Shown: positions 44,401-57,932, numbered from the stretch's first letter. The stretch: DNA of 64,000 nucleotides from Kwoniella bestiolae CBS 10118 (GCF_000512585.2 NC_089241.1:3552001-3616000), one strand, 5' to 3'. Made by a program: numbers and translations. Notes: generated by a model from the sequence alone, not told the origin.

Positions 44401-47400
44401 CAAAGCTGGATCGCTCGAGTACCTTCACGAGGTGTAAATAATGTTTGTAGAACAACCTCGATTTGAGTACTCCTTGTGAATTATCCGTTTCTTCCGCTGG
44501 ATTCTTCAACACCAACCCTTCGGTCAACGGTACCATTGCCCGCAAGCAGGCATGATCTAGCTCTCGTTGAGATTTACTGGTAGTTTCGACTCCAGATACG
44601 TAGACGTCGTTGTCCTGTCCACTTGAACGATTAGCAGGATACTCTCTATAATCAGTTTGGTTGGTACAGCAAGAAATATCGAACCACCAACGAAGAGATC
44701 AATATTAAGGTAAAGAATGACATCGCTCACCCGCATAGACTCCAAAGACCATTCACTCATCCAATCCAACAACGCATTCCTAAACCTCGCCCCATTAGAC
44801 AAACACACATTATCAGGTTTCCTCAGCGCCATCTCCACCAAATGGCAAAACCTAGATTTCAATCTCAAGGCAGTATCGCTCCGACCCAGCCGATGGATAT
44901 ATTGCGCGAGTAGGTAGAACAGTTCTCCCAAGTCCACCTGGACAGTAGGGACATCATCATTAGGTCCCATACGATCTATCAATAGTCTTAGGACCGATAC
45001 GGATTGTTCGGCGAAGATGGTGAATGGTTCGGAGATGTTGATTCCTGCTGGACCTATTGCGTGGGATAGTAGTCTAGATACACCATGCTGTAAGCTTAAG
45101 GTCTGCCACCGAAGGAATCTCGTTGAGGGAGAGGTTGCAGGGCTGCTGGATGGAGAATGAGATGAGCTCACTTGATCATCGGCCCAACAATCATCCTACA
45201 TCCATTCGTAGGCAACTCTGACCCCAAAGCGTTCTTAACAGTCTCTCTGACATTTACCGAACTGCTGATCAATAGGTCGACACATTGCTTGACGAAGGAC
45301 TCGACAGGAACACGAGGATCAGGTATCGATTGATCGTATGCTGGAGGCAAGATGCCCTTTCCGATGATATCGCATAAACTGGGTGGTGGTTTGGTATCGT
45401 AATTCGCAACGCTGCTACATGCACATAGCCACGCTACGAGGTTCTGCCATTCTTTGGATTCCTCCTACAACGTATGGGTTTGTCAGCTATTCTCTCGGTA
45501 CTAATTCTGCAGCTGATCACGCACCTCATCTAGTCCATCGATATCGGCTGTCAAACCCCTTCTGCGTACGTCCCTCGAAGACACAGTGGTATCGCCCTCA
45601 GCAGCAATGATCTTTGCGGTCAACTTCTGAGCAACAGCAGCTAATCCAACCCATAATCCTACGGTGAAAGGAGTTGAGATAGCCAAAGGTCGGAGGGTAC
45701 GTCTGATCTGCCGTTGTTGCTGTTGTCGACCTGCAGATCATCATTCAAGTCAATGTAAGCTTCATCAACTTCCATTGGGGTCATTTGAAAGCTCACCTAT
45801 TGAAACGGGGAGCATTGCCAGCGCATCAAAAGCATTTGCTCTTTTATCGGGGACCAGCCCGCTTGAAGCAGAAGTCAATTGACCCATAGAAGACATATGA
45901 GCCATTCGAGTCAACTTGCCGAAAACAGATAACATTGGTAATGTCAATGAAATCTGTTCGTTGTCCGGTCCTGCACAGGTCGTGAAACCAGCAACGGAGA
46001 TGACCATAGCGGCAGGTTGAGCCATCGGAGAAGGGAAAAGTACCTTGTACTGTGGGAATCAGCTTATGATCATGCTTGAGACGGAGTGAACCTACGGTAG
46101 CGTCTTCTTCGACCAAGCGTAGCACAGCGGTACTAGTCTCTCTCAGAGCTGCCATAGCGATCGCGACGTCATCCGACTCAGCATTGTGGAAAGCGAATAG
46201 GGTCTGCCGTCCCATATCAAGTAGGATTTGCCATCTACGACAAATTTTCTCAGTTCAAATCGAACGAAGGACAGCGTAAAGAATTTGTCACTCACATAGC
46301 ACCGCCAGCGCTCGTAGCCAAAGCTTCGAATTCTTTATCCCTCAGAGCCTTCTTCCGTAGTTCATCGATCAGCACACATGCCGTTCTAGAAGTCACGGGT
46401 GTGAGAAGATCCGGACTAGGTATGACAGTCAAGGAGGACAACGCCAATAGGAATTGATGTAGACTATCGCTCGAAGATGAAGATTGATCTGCCGTACAGC
46501 CGGTGAATGCGAACTCCGGGTCGATAGAGTATAAGGTGAGTATCTCCGTGATTAGATCCGTCTGCCCAGATGGCAATTCGGGAGCAGCGCGTCGACGTAG
46601 AGATAGCGATTGAGCATACGCCTAAATCCCAACGTCAGCGTGACACAGAGAAAATGTCCATCTGATCATCTTTGCTTACCTTGAGAACAGCACGCAATGA
46701 AGGCCCAACAGTTCTTCGGAGATTGGCTAGAGGAGAGAACCAAGGTAATCTCTGATCTTCCACCGCAACCACAATACAAGCTTTAACAGCTATGATCTTA
46801 TTTGCCTCGATCGAGCTGGTGAGCAGTTTGGGAAATGACGTCGTACTGATCAGTTCCGGATCTGATTTATACAGCGCGACCAAACCTTCTACAATGACAT
46901 TCTTGTCGACAATTTCGGAAGAGTTTGACGATCCGAACAAGGCGTGCTGAAGATCGCACATCAGCTTTGAAAGTCGTTCGTGGGCGGGAAAGCAGCGGCT
47001 ACTCACCTTCACGTCATTCTGTATATCCAGTACCAAACTCCTCACACCCGTACCATCGTGCCTCGGTGAGAGTGCCATAGCAGCTCTGATCATATCCACG
47101 TAAACCAGAGCGCAAGTTTCCAGACTCTTACTAGAATGTAACCCTTTCCTGACCCTATCTATGAACGCAGCTTGATTCGAATTTGACGATCTACCGGCCA
47201 CCTCACTGGTCACCAGCTTGGTGAATATGTCCGGCAGCAGAACCAACAGTATCCCCAATAAGGGATAAAACGATCTAGTCCGCCTGGCATTTGACGAGGT
47301 GAACCCCGAATCTGAGAGAGACCACAGCGCATCAAATAGGGGTTCCACTCCTTCCATCTTCCTATTTGATAGTATGAAAGACTCATATTCCACTGGATGG

Positions 47401-48734
47401 ACCTCAATCCAATTCCATATACCCCTTCTGAGAGAGTTTGAGATGGCGACTTGAGCGGGTCTTTTGACATGAATGAAAGTTGATGAGACTTCCTGTATAG
47501 TCTGTGCTAATCTTGTTCTATCCAGATTTGCCCATTCCAACAGTCTTATCTCAGTCACATCTGGTGATTCTTCGATGGTGGTTTGTAGATACCCAATCTT
47601 ACTTTTTATACGCGATAGTACTAAATTCCAATTTGACGCTGATAGATAGAATATTATCCTAGGTGTATATTTGGTCATCTGCGTGATGGTAGCGATAGGT
47701 GTGGAGCATTGTGAAGAGAGTGGTTTTGGCTTGATCGGTTCATGCGATGTGGTACTGGATGAGGATGGATAGGAGTGTTGCTGGATGAATTTGGTGCCAA
47801 GTGTATAAGTGATACAATTCGATGAAATTGATCGAGTCGAGGAGGTACTGGAAGAGGTCCCTAATCCTTTTGAGTCTTTGGTAGGCGCTGGACTAGCTCT
47901 TTCGTAAATACCTGAATCCGATGAGACCAGTCTAGTATATATCAACATTATCCCTAAGATGTATCTGGCTAAAACTTCGTCGAAAGGGTATGGATCAGGC
48001 CAACAGCGGGGTAGTTCCCCCTGAGGTGGGGGCGAAGATGCCGAGTGGACCTGCCATGAGGTCGATAGGCAGAGATTGAGGATGTGGAGAAGGTATAGTT
48101 GGGAATGGAGGGTGTCAAGGGAAGTTTCGGCGAGGGATGATGGGCTGGTGAACTAGCAGGGAGAATAATAAAGTATTCAGTATCGAATTAGCAGATGAAG
48201 GAATGGTGAAGTATGATGTCGATTGTGGCTCAACAATGAACGTATCTCTTACCTTGGATAGCGTCTCCAACGCTCCCACAAGACTCTGCACTATCAACGA
48301 TACTCTGGATCTCGATAGTTGTAACAACGATCCAATCGTAGCTTGAACTCCAGGATCCACTTCCATGATCGCCAACCGTATTCCAGAGTTGCATGGTAGC
48401 TAGAGCGACGGTCATATCAGTTTAACAGACGTGGATGATATCGTCACCACTGACATACCTTGTTCACTATCCTCCCTACGAGAGAGTTTATCACTTTGTG
48501 TTCTGGACTATTTCCCTCCGGTCTCATTATACTGCTCGTATCATTTATCGAGTTGGTATCGTAAGTTGAAGACTGGTACTGCGATTGACCTTGACTTGTA
48601 CTTTCTTTCCCACTGTTCAATTGCGACTGAGATTGACTTTGACTTGAGGAAGTGTTGGTCGATCTGAACAGACCTGAAGGTGAACTGAAGGAATGATGTG
48701 GTGATCCACCTGTTCCATTACGTCGCACGGGCAT
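38495..48734 (-). CDS. IRA1: Neurofibromin/Ira-type Ras GTPase-activating protein
   Basis: One gene spans about 10.2 kb with roughly 28 short introns and should encode about 2,800 residues. Exon 1 starts at 48734 (MPVRRNGTGGSPHH); the last exon ends at 38495 with KWVAGLIEGFTI. The N-terminal helical region matches neurofibromin (ISNSLRRGIWNWIEVHPVEY near 47400). The GAP domain lies at about 42.6-44.2 kb, with the arginine finger in ELFRANS (Arg codon at 43800-43802) and the block FLRFFCPAIVSPE near 43330, then NLANNVVFKEPHM. A Sec14/PH-like module follows at about 41.7-42.3 kb (DIVIDLTDFSPANELPL). The protein accelerates GTP hydrolysis on Ras and so dampens Ras-cAMP signalling. Exon borders inside were checked only locally. 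Confidence 0.92.
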
Positions 48735-49421
48735 ATTGAATGAATCTCTTCCTCTTCTTTTCGGATCGGGTTAGGTGAGGCCGAGGGCGAGGGTGATGAG
48801 GTTCTGAAGTGCGGGAAGAGGGATGAAGGGTGAAGGGTAAAGGGTGAGAGATGAGGTGAGATTTTCAAAATGGGATGAGGTGAGAGGGTATGGTGTGTAT
48901 GGTGTGTGTGGTAACTAGGTACAACATGAGAGGAGAAGAGAGGGAAAGCAAGATATAGATGTATGGGGTGCAATCGAGTAAAAGGGGTGATGCTGTATGT
49001 ATGCTGTTTTACAGTTGAGCTTTGACCTCTTTCTCTTTCTACTCTTATGTTATTCTATTGTGGTATGAGCGTATGAGCAGCTGAACGACGATATGGGATG
49101 ATGAACAATGGATTATTACTGTACTGTATCTCTTCGACGCGTCAGGGCGATATCCATATGAAACTGAAACTGACTGGACCTGATTCAGACAGTCCGTCCT
49201 ATAACGCTCGGACCCATCTAACACTACACCTCGGACACCTCCGCCCGTCAACTCGGCTTCATCTTAAGCTTGAGCCATGTGGCATGTTCATGTTGTCAAG
49301 CTAAGGTACAAAAGCACAAGCTAGGAAGGAAAGAGTCAAGAATAACATCCGATATCATTCGGTATTTGTTCATCATCACATCTCACTTTACTGGAATCAC
49401 TCACTTTGTCCATCACACACT
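48735..49421. promoter_or_regulatory. Divergent promoter, RasGAP / WDR83
   Basis: A 687-bp interval between opposite start codons. The part next to the RasGAP gene (48840-48940) has GGTGTG-rich and GAGGTGAG-rich direct repeats. No gene called. Confidence 0.5.
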
Positions 49422-50900
49422 ATGGCTCCTTCCCGAGGTGACGGTGATGGAGCATCCACTCCGTTGGACCTATCATATCCGTCAAGACTGGTACAGACGT
49501 AAGTCTATCTTCATCGCATGAATCCACATGGCATAGATAGCTCATATCATCTTATCATCTGATCCGACTTAGACTCGACTCCCATTCAGGTCCAGTGAAC
49601 GTGATAAAATACAACCACGGTGCGAAATACCTCCTATCGGGATCATCAGACCGGAGTATCAGGTTGTGGAATCCCTCTTTAGGGAAGGAGATCAAATTTT
49701 ATAATGGCCATGCTCAGGAGGTATTGGCTTTAGACATGTGAGCGGACATTCCACCTCGTACTAATATCAAAGCATGTTTGGACTGAACAGATAAGGTAAA
49801 GGTCTGCATATTGACCACCTGGTAAATATCATTAGCACACACGATAACGCAAAATTCGCATCATCAGGAGGAGATCGAGCAGTGTTTTTATGGGACGTAC
49901 CTACCGGATCGGTCATACGGAGGATGCAAGGTCATTTTGGGAAGATCAACGCTGTGGGGTTCAGTCCCGATTCGCAAATATTGGCTAGTGGTGGGTACCG
50001 TTTTATCGATGTCATCGGCACCAACTTGCGGAGCTGAATGATATGATATCGTGTGTATAGCCGGTTTCGACGCCAAAGTCATGTTATGGGATATGCGGTG
50101 AGTCTACTTCCTCCCCCTTCTCCTCATGAGAAAGGCATCTATCAGACCAAGCGATAAGTCTTAAAGTATCTCAACAGAAATACTAATACTCCCACATTCA
50201 TGCCAGAGCCTCATCCCGTGACCCCCTCCAAACACTCAAAGAAGCCTCCTCAACAGTCTCTTCCCTCCTCCTCCCATCCTCCCCTCAAATAATCACGGGA
50301 TCCTACGACGGCCATTTACGCACCTATGATCTGCGATTCGGTCTCCTCACTGAAGACGTAATTGGAGAACCCATCTCATCTATCAGACTGTCCAGGTCGA
50401 ATCCCGAGGAAAGTATTTTGGTGGGGACTACACCCATTTCCTCTGGTGGTGGTAATAGCGGGACAATAAGGGAGGAAGATGCACCGAAAATACGTATATT
50501 TGATAGGAAAGATGGTTCGTGTCTCCAGACGGTCAAGGGGCACGATACGGCGGGAAGTAATAGATGGGCGATGGAATGGGGGTATGGAGAGGGGTACGTA
50601 CTGGCGGGGGATAGGGATGGGAAGATGTGGGGATGGAATGTATTGGATGTGAGTTGTGTCCTACCTCTGACTCGATTCGGTCTGGCGAGGATCCTTGTTG
50701 TCAAATCACTTATTCAAATATATCGATGAACCAAGCCACTGACCTTTCATCTCTCTATATAACCTGTTCAGGCCAAACCCCTTCCTTCTCATCCCAAACA
50801 GATCCACAAAAAACAAATCACCTCGCTAGTCATCAACCCAAGAGGGAAAGAGATGATAAGCGCTTCAGCGGACGGTACCATCAAAGTATGGCATAAGTAA
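49422..50900 (+). CDS. WDR83: WD40 protein, WDR83/MORG1 type
   Basis: Exons 49422-49498, 49573-49737, 49836-49990, 50061-50097, 50207-50648 and 50772-50900 give 334 residues. Seven blade-like repeats can be followed: SGSSDRSIRLWNP, SGGDRAVFLWDV, FDAKVMLWDMR, GSYDGHLRTYDLR, KIRIFDRKDGS, DRDGKMWGWNV and SADGTIKVWHK. Length, order and the short N-terminus (LDSHSGPVNVIKYN) match WDR83/MORG1, a scaffold linked to MAPK modules and to the spliceosome. A Gly/Ser insertion (SGGGNSG) lies in the fifth blade. The acceptor of intron 1 was chosen at 49572 because it alone keeps the frame and gives the family N-terminus. The last codons form the closing strand of the propeller. Confidence 0.87.
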
Positions 50901-51395
50901 TACAGTCTATCCAGATCCCGAAACAATCTGCTCAAGCATAAGGCATAGAAATCGAAGAGCAAACAATATGCAATATCAAGAAAATCGTACGAGTGAGAGT
51001 GCACCGCCATGTCCTCGAATGTGCGACATTCCCTCATAGTAATCGATACGAGGAAGATGCGGATGCCATCCTATTCAGATATAGACAAATCATTGGATAG
51101 TCAATACAGTGATCGTAGACTCTGGTATTCTACATACTCTGATAATGTTGTAGCGATAAGGATCAAAAACCAAGGATGAACCCATGCATAGAAACAGTAA
51201 AACAAAGATATATATATATATAAGAGATGAGATGCCAATAAACAAGAACAAGAACAAGAATTTTCAGCGTGCTCTTTCCTTTCTTTATTTTATGTTTAGT
51301 CCTCTTTCCAATCAGGACATGCGTCTTCCACCATTAATATTGAGTAGCTGATCAGGTGACCACACCAATCCTTCAATTGACAAGACTAGCAATCA
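50901..51395. other. Convergent intergenic region
   Basis: This is the 3' region of the WDR83 and RAT1 genes. A TA-rich run sits near 51210-51222. No gene is seen. Confidence 0.5.
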
Positions 51396-54300
51396 CTAAT
51401 ACCTCCTCCCCCCTCTCCCTCCTCCACCTCCATTCCTAGGCTGATAAGCCCCCCCACCACCTCCATAGGGATTATACCCTCCTCTCCCTGCTCCCGATCC
51501 AGCTCCAGCACCAGCTCCGCCATATCCTCCATACCCACCTTGAGGTGGTGCGCCATAAGCTGGTCTGGGAGCACCGTACGGATTAGGTGGAGGTGCAGCA
51601 TAAGGGTTTGGTCGTGGTGGTGGTGGGTTGTATGCGCCTGTTGTGGCAACAAAGGAAATCAGCATGAATTATTCCAAAATATGAGATGACGTTGATGGGT
51701 GTATATTGAATGAGGAGATATATCGCCACGCAAGCTCAGATTTCAGATCTATGAAAGCAACAAAGCTATGCGTAAGGACACGTAACTCACTGTAAGCCGA
51801 TCCACCTCCATACCCTCCATATCCCCCTTGCGGCGCACTATAAGCTCCTCCTCCATATCCTCCATACCCACCTCCACCATACGGTGCAGCCTGAGGAGGG
51901 GGCGGTGCATACCCTCCATAAGTCCGAGGAGGAGGGTTATAAGCATTGACAGGAGGAGGGGCATATCCTCCATATCCCGAAGCAGGAGGGGTAGGATACC
52001 CATTAGAAGTTCTAGGTTGGGGAGTCTGATGGAATCCACCTCTTCCCATACCTGGTCCGCCTGTCCTCTGATCACCCCCGCCAGAATGTCTAGGTCCTTT
52101 CCTATGTCCTCCTCCGCCTCCTCCGCGTTGCACCCAATCTTTATCGCTTTCATTCAATCTCGATGGACCGGGTGTGTATCTAGGTAAGATCACTGATCGG
52201 TGGGGATGAGCCTGCTTGGGGAAGTAGTATCGGACGGAGATGGAGTTGTTATTGGTTAGATCGGGGCATTCGTCAATCTCAGGAATGGGAGATTCGAATG
52301 TAGAGTAGGGGATGTAGTTCGGTACAGCTAGGATGGATCCGGTTGCTCCGTCGCTCTGTTTGGGGTTGAGCGGGACGGGCTGGATGGGAGATAATGCAAG
52401 TCAGCATCACACTTAGGAGTAACAGCCGACCTGCAAACACCACGTGCAAATGATGGCTGCCAGGTGCCCGTCAAGTTCGTTAGGCGAAGAAGACTGCAAC
52501 TCACCACATTGATGTCCTTGAATTTCAGCCCATACATCTCCGAGCAAACTTCCCCCAACCCATACTCCTGCTGATTCGACACAAACATAATATTATCTCC
52601 CCATCTATTCCTAAACTTCTCATCAGGCGTCAATTCCTTTTCTTTACTTTCTAGCGCAGCGAGTAATCGATCTTGATCAATGAACGGTAAGAGGGCGACA
52701 CCCTGCCAAGCCATTTTCTTTCCGTTCATATCAATCTCGAAATCATCGGGATAGAAATCGAGGATTGGGGAATCTTCGTTGATCATTAGTTGTTGGAGTG
52801 GTTCTGGGAGATGTATTCGACTATAGGTCAAAGGATTTACAGTCAGATGCTCGTATTCACTAAGGATGCAATAGAGGAGGGGACCTTCAGCTCACCTCGC
52901 AGCGGGGAAGACACCCAATAACTGAGCAAAAGGTTTAAACGGTTCACTAATCTCAAATTCAATCTTGAATTTATCGATATCCTTGAAGTCCTGTGCGAAA
53001 GGAGCATAGTGGTATGGGTAGAACCAATCCCAAGCGGGGACACCTTGATAATAGTATTCTAGCACCCAACATAATCCCTCCATGTAGGATTTGGTTATCC
53101 TGAGTAAATCACTCCATCAGCTATGTTCTGACTCGCATATACAAATGGCCACGAGGAAAGGTATAGGAATGGAAGAGGATGGCACAGTGATTCTGAAAAT
53201 GTAAAGTGCCATCATACGGGAGAATACGAATGAACGGAGAAGATCGGTGTGAGTGCACATCCAACTCACTGCTGTATGAATTCCGTATCAGATAACGAGA
53301 CCCCAAACTTCTTTTCATAGTACCTCTCCCTATAACCAGGTTCCCAAAGCTTCACGTCGTCCTCGTAACCCTCAACCGTCCCATCAGGGTTGACCTTCAA
53401 CTTCTTCTTAGGGACAGGCTGGTCCGCCTCGGGATTAGGCGGCGCATCATCATCGTCATCATCATCTGAACTACTCGACGAGGAATCATCATCCTCCTCA
53501 TCTCCATTTTCCTCTTCATCTTCGTCATCTCCCTTAGTCCTCTTTCTCTTATTTGGTCTCGTTGGTGACTCGCCCTCATCCAATTCAATAGTCTCATCAC
53601 CTATGGGAGCTTCACCCTCATCCTCATCAGATACTATAGCAGGCTGGACTATCTCCTCGTCCACACCCTCATCTTCACCTTGTTCTTCCAGTACCTCTCT
53701 GGCTTCTTCAAGGGGTAGTTGCTCCTTCTCCTCATCTTCGGTATTTTCGACAGTAACAGTTTCAGGCTCATCATCACCCAGCAACTCAGCTTTGAGAGCC
53801 TCAGCCGCATTGAGGTTAGCCATCCGTATGGCACGTCGGTTCTTGACGATATCAGAGTTGGATGCGGTGTTCGACATAGCTTTCTTAACTGCTTCGGACT
53901 GTTTCTTATCTGCTTCTTCCTTTGGTACCAGGTCGAATTGAGGTCTTGTAGGCAAGGATGGATGTAATGGTCCTCCACGCGCTGTAGCAGCTGGTTGGAC
54001 AGCTACGTATTCCTGTCCGTTGAGCTGCATCGTGCCCTTGGGTGGTTCATCGAATCGCGTATGTTGACCTCCGCCATTCCCCTTAGCCTCATTCTGACGA
54101 CGATGATCATCTATCCGTCTTCTCTTTGTATGGTGTTCCTGTCGTTCTTCATCTGAACAAGCAACGTTCATCAGCTATATCGCCTGGATTCGATCAAGGG
54201 GAGACAGCTCACCCTCCTTCCTCTTCTGGAAAATCTCATCTTCATTCTTCGCCAACCCCTCCAAAATCACCTGCGCCCGATCCAAATTGACCTTTCCATG

Positions 54301-55919
54301 ATTCGTCAAGTACCCTCCCATTCTTGGTAGTTCCGCTCTCCAGATCTTGAGTAACACGTCAATAGCTCCTTCACGAATTTCCAAACTTGGTAAATGAGGT
54401 AAGAAATCGTTTCCGACAAAGAAAATCATGAAGATCCAATCATCTATTGCTAGTTCGTGATCGAACGGGAAGGGAACGCCGGGTACGTTGAGTTCGACGG
54501 CCAAGTATTCTCTTAAGCAGGATACGTCGAGGAAGATAAATGGTTTGGGGTCAACGGGTTTGGCAACTTCAACTACGTTTGGATCTTTTGCTTTCTTCTC
54601 GCCTGTGAAAGGGATGGAAGGATATCAGTCAGCGGAACCTTATAGTTAACTGAAACGCAATGAATGTGAATTGATTATAGCCGTGTGCAAAGAGAGAGCC
54701 AACTCACCAATACAGTTCGAAGTAAGATGCCCACTCTGCCCACAGTTCTTACACGGCTGAGGCCCCTTACTCCCCTGAGCAAACACATCCTCCCTCAAGA
54801 CTCTAAAGTGGGGTTCGTGAGTAGCCAGCGAAAGCATGATCAGATCCGCATCCAGCCCATAAATCACATGAGAGGTATTGGCATCCCACGTAGGATGTGA
54901 TCTCTGTCTTCTGATCCAGTCCATAATCTTATGTTCACCTTCTCCCGGTACGCTCGAGTCTGATAGGATGACTTTGAGGTTCTTCCATCCTGGGTCGGTG
55001 GATAGTTTGTGGGATACCCAGTATTTTAGAGAGATTGATAGGAGGTCCATGAATGGGGTTCCTACGTGGTATCATACTATCAATATAAACAGCATAATGG
55101 GCACAACGACGTGAACTTTGAAGTGGGCAGAAGGGTCAAAGAAGACTTACCAGGAGTGATAGCATTCGTATCCCAATGTTTCTGATTCTGCGTCTCCTCC
55201 GAGACAATATGTCCCATAGCTTCAAACATCTTTATAGCCTCCCTCTTTTCTTCGGCTTTATCAGCCGCCTCTTGAGCTGCTCTAAATCGTCTCGAACGCT
55301 GTTGATTCATCTTTGCTCGAGGTGCGACACCGTCTAAAGCACGAATGGGTGAGCATCAGCTAAATACCGACGATATCATATGGCTTTCAAATTCAGCTGA
55401 AGCTGTAGTCTCAACTCACCAATAGCCATCATCAATACTTTCCTGGGTCTAGTCATATTAACGACTCTTTCTGTATACTTGAAAATCTCCACCATCATCT
55501 CCGCTTCAGTCTCAGGAGCGGGTTTACCCTCTGGGTGCGTACATGGGTGGACAATACCGTTCATATCGACTGATTCAACCAACAACAACAAGGAATCATC
55601 AGCAAACGGTACGCTTCCGCTACCAGTATGAGTCAAAGCTACAAAACAGCCGCGAAGGTGGACTTACGATACAGATTATCCACCTCAAACCCATTAGGGT
55701 TCGGACCCTCATACCTCACTGGAATCTCTTCAATCTCTCCATCGGACGTTCGGACTTTCTTGGGTGTATCTTCCACCACCCTATTGACGATCTTGGGGTA
55801 TTTCTTGGACAACCATCTGAACAATGCTGGGACACCCTGTAGCACGATAAACATACACATGGCATCAGTAAGATCATTTCCATCGACGTACTGTAGAGGG
55901 ATGTGACATGGCATACCAT
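51396..55919 (-). CDS. RAT1: 5'-3' exoribonuclease Rat1/Xrn2
   Basis: Eleven exons join in phase to 1,160 residues: 55917-55919, 55668-55836, 55420-55569, 55151-55333, 54708-55061, 54213-54602, 53270-54152, 52896-53099, 52505-52820, 51791-52379 and 51396-51637. The first exon is only the ATG. The N-terminus GVPALFRWLSKKYPKI and the acidic catalytic segments (VDMNGIVHPCTHPEG, GEGEHKIMDWIR, YGLDADLIMLSL) identify the XRN family. A CCHC zinc knuckle, CKNCGQSGHLTSNC near residue 275, marks Rat1/Xrn2 rather than cytoplasmic Xrn1. A long acidic insert (54152-53400) separates the conserved parts, and the C-terminus is Gly/Tyr/Pro-rich, ending in RGG repeats (GGRGGRRY). The nuclear enzyme acts in transcription termination and rRNA maturation. 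Confidence 0.96.
55917..55919 (-). other. RAT1: Start-codon-only exon of RAT1
   Basis: The universal Rat1 start MGVPALF is split exactly after the ATG. A GTATGC donor follows it at once, and the GGT of Gly2 comes 80 nt later, after CTACAG. The unspliced frame would read a different second residue, so translation of Rat1 needs this splice. Confidence 0.85.
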
Positions 55920-56324
55920 TTTGAACGATCACTCCTCTTCCTACCAGATCTCAGATCTCAAGAACGCTCTGCTACTTTTCCTTTTTAAGCTGCCGCCTGA
56001 CGTATGACCAAGCTATCTTGCAGCCAGAAGTGATAGACACCAATATTTTTTCTTGTTGAATAGAGATATCAAGATAACATCTGAACGATCGTTTCGACGT
56101 TGATGAGCACTCTCAATCTCTCGATGCTGCTGTCCGAAGTGCACCGGTTCAGAGTGGCAATACCCAATATGCAAAATAATCCATAATCAATACGCAGAAT
56201 CGGCAATCGCCGCTAACCCCGTTTATAGTGTGGCAAAGGTCATTTCACGTTCATCTACTATGTACATTCATGCATTACACATCATAGCTGACATCTCAGG
56301 GCTCACTCATATATATGTACTGGT
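55920..56324. promoter_or_regulatory. Promoter of RAT1 and 3' region of PRE2
   Basis: A 405-bp gap, upstream of RAT1 and downstream of PRE2 (both minus strand). No coding signal is seen. Confidence 0.45.
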
Positions 56325-57932
56325 CTATGGTTCAACAGCCATGGGAGAAGCACCCGCAGCAGCAGCAGCATTCTGAGATTCCCTCTCAGCTTTCTTCTTG
56401 CCCTCATATTCGTACCACAACTCGTTGACGTCGTAGTTGCCTATATCAACGAGGTAGATTAGCATTATCCGTTTTACCTCAACTGCCTAGGGTTCCATCT
56501 TTACATCTATCGAAACGGATGAGGGGTGATTCAGTTGAGAGGGATCGAATAGCTCACCAATGAAGTCCCAGCCGTTTTCCTTGACATGATACAGATTACA
56601 CGTGTTACCCGAATAAGCATCCCGATGACCAGCAGCGATGATTGATCTTCTACCCAGTTCCTGGGCTTCCTCGTCTGTCAAATCCCATCGGTAGCCCTAC
56701 GGTGCAAACCATAGTCAGCTAAGAGCCTTGCTTATGACGCGGAGATGATCGACAGCTGGATAATGAATGAAGGGGCACACTCACTTGATCAAGCACACCA
56801 TAAGCGAAAGTACTACCCGATCCAACCGAGAATAAATCTCCCTTCAACCTTTGTCCATCACTATCCACGTAGAAGATACATGGACCGGTCTTGTCCCATC
56901 CACAGACCATCGTGCCCTATTAACAGCAAAGTGTACCACAAGTCAGTCCGGCTGATACCTTATCTCGATCAAGAGCTAGACAGCAGAATGTGTGCGTTTG
57001 CAACGAATGGCGAGCACTGAGGGGGGATTGACTTACCATACTCAATCCCATACCCTTATATTGATATACGATATTCGATAATATCTTTGAAGCTGCTGCT
57101 ACCGAAATTCGCTCTTTGTTTCGAAGTTCGTATAATCGACATTGCATACCGAGGTATGTTTCCCTAAACGCAGAAAGAAGGATTTGTCAGCTCAATGTAT
57201 AGACGAAGACCAAATTGGCATGATCGATCATAGTAAGGCGAGAAGATGTTATATTAGAAGGACGTGAACAGTGCAGATGTACTCACCAGTACTGACAATC
57301 AGCGGCACCACCAGCCATAGTCCCAAGTAAGAACTTGTTGATCTCGATAACCTTCTTGACAGTTCCGGAAGCTATGATCGAGTACACACATCAATTAGCA
57401 TCTCCTCCATTTCGTGAGAAGCACTGATCAGATGGGTCATACAGCCAAGGTTAGACAAAGACATCGTATCAACTCACCAACATAACTTCCAGCAGTGGCT
57501 CTAGAATCCACAGCAACGATCACACCACCCTGGAACTTGAATGCCAGTGTCGTCGTACCATGCGCTATCTTGATCTTGGCATCTGGGTTTGAAGACATGT
57601 TATCCGTGTGCATGTCGAGGAAGGAGGTTGGCTATTCCCATGTTAGACACTCAGCATTGACCGTACCATATCGAGAGTAGAAGGAATAAGAATGGGGTGT
57701 TACGATCACCCATATAGAGCGAGCTTCACAGATGGTAGCAAGAAAGGAGAAGAACACTCACATCTGATACCCTAGGGATGCTCATCCCCTGTACCCCACC
57801 CGTTCTATCCAAATTACCGAATCCCGCCATACTCCCCCAAGAGGCAGCATCGGTACGGTCGAGTTCATCCTGCTCTTCTAATCTGTTTTGATGGGGTGCA
57901 GAGGGCTGTAGTTGGGTTAACACTGAGTTCAT
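56325..57932 (-). CDS. PRE2: 20S proteasome subunit beta-5 (chymotrypsin-like)
   Basis: Exons 57762-57932, 57478-57631, 57287-57371, 57037-57163, 56785-56916, 56558-56696 and 56325-56440 give 307 residues. A propeptide of 82 residues precedes the catalytic Thr83 in AHGTTTLAFKF. Asp99 (VAVDSRAT) and Lys115 (SGTVKKV) sit at mature positions 17 and 33, completing the active site. Further landmarks are GTMAGGAADCQYWE, GLSMGTMVCGWDKTGP and SGSTFAYGVLDQGY. The propeptide is removed autocatalytically during core-particle assembly. The C-terminus extends in Ala-rich sequence (QNAAAAAGASPMAVEP). The gene is divergent from SDHAF1. Confidence 0.96.

Noticed and set aside
51386..51652. Alternative minus-strand frame at the end of RAT1
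   Set aside because: It is another frame of the Gly-rich C-terminal exon; the chosen frame gives RGG repeats and keeps phase with the upstream exon.
51396..52193. Gly/Tyr/Pro repeats as a CRISPR-like or structural DNA repeat
   Set aside because: The repeats are irregular, in frame, and typical of RGG tails of RNA-processing proteins.
53390..53941. 183-codon Ser-rich plus-strand frame
   Set aside because: It is the antisense shadow of the Asp/Glu-rich insert of Rat1; acidic codons read backwards give Ser.
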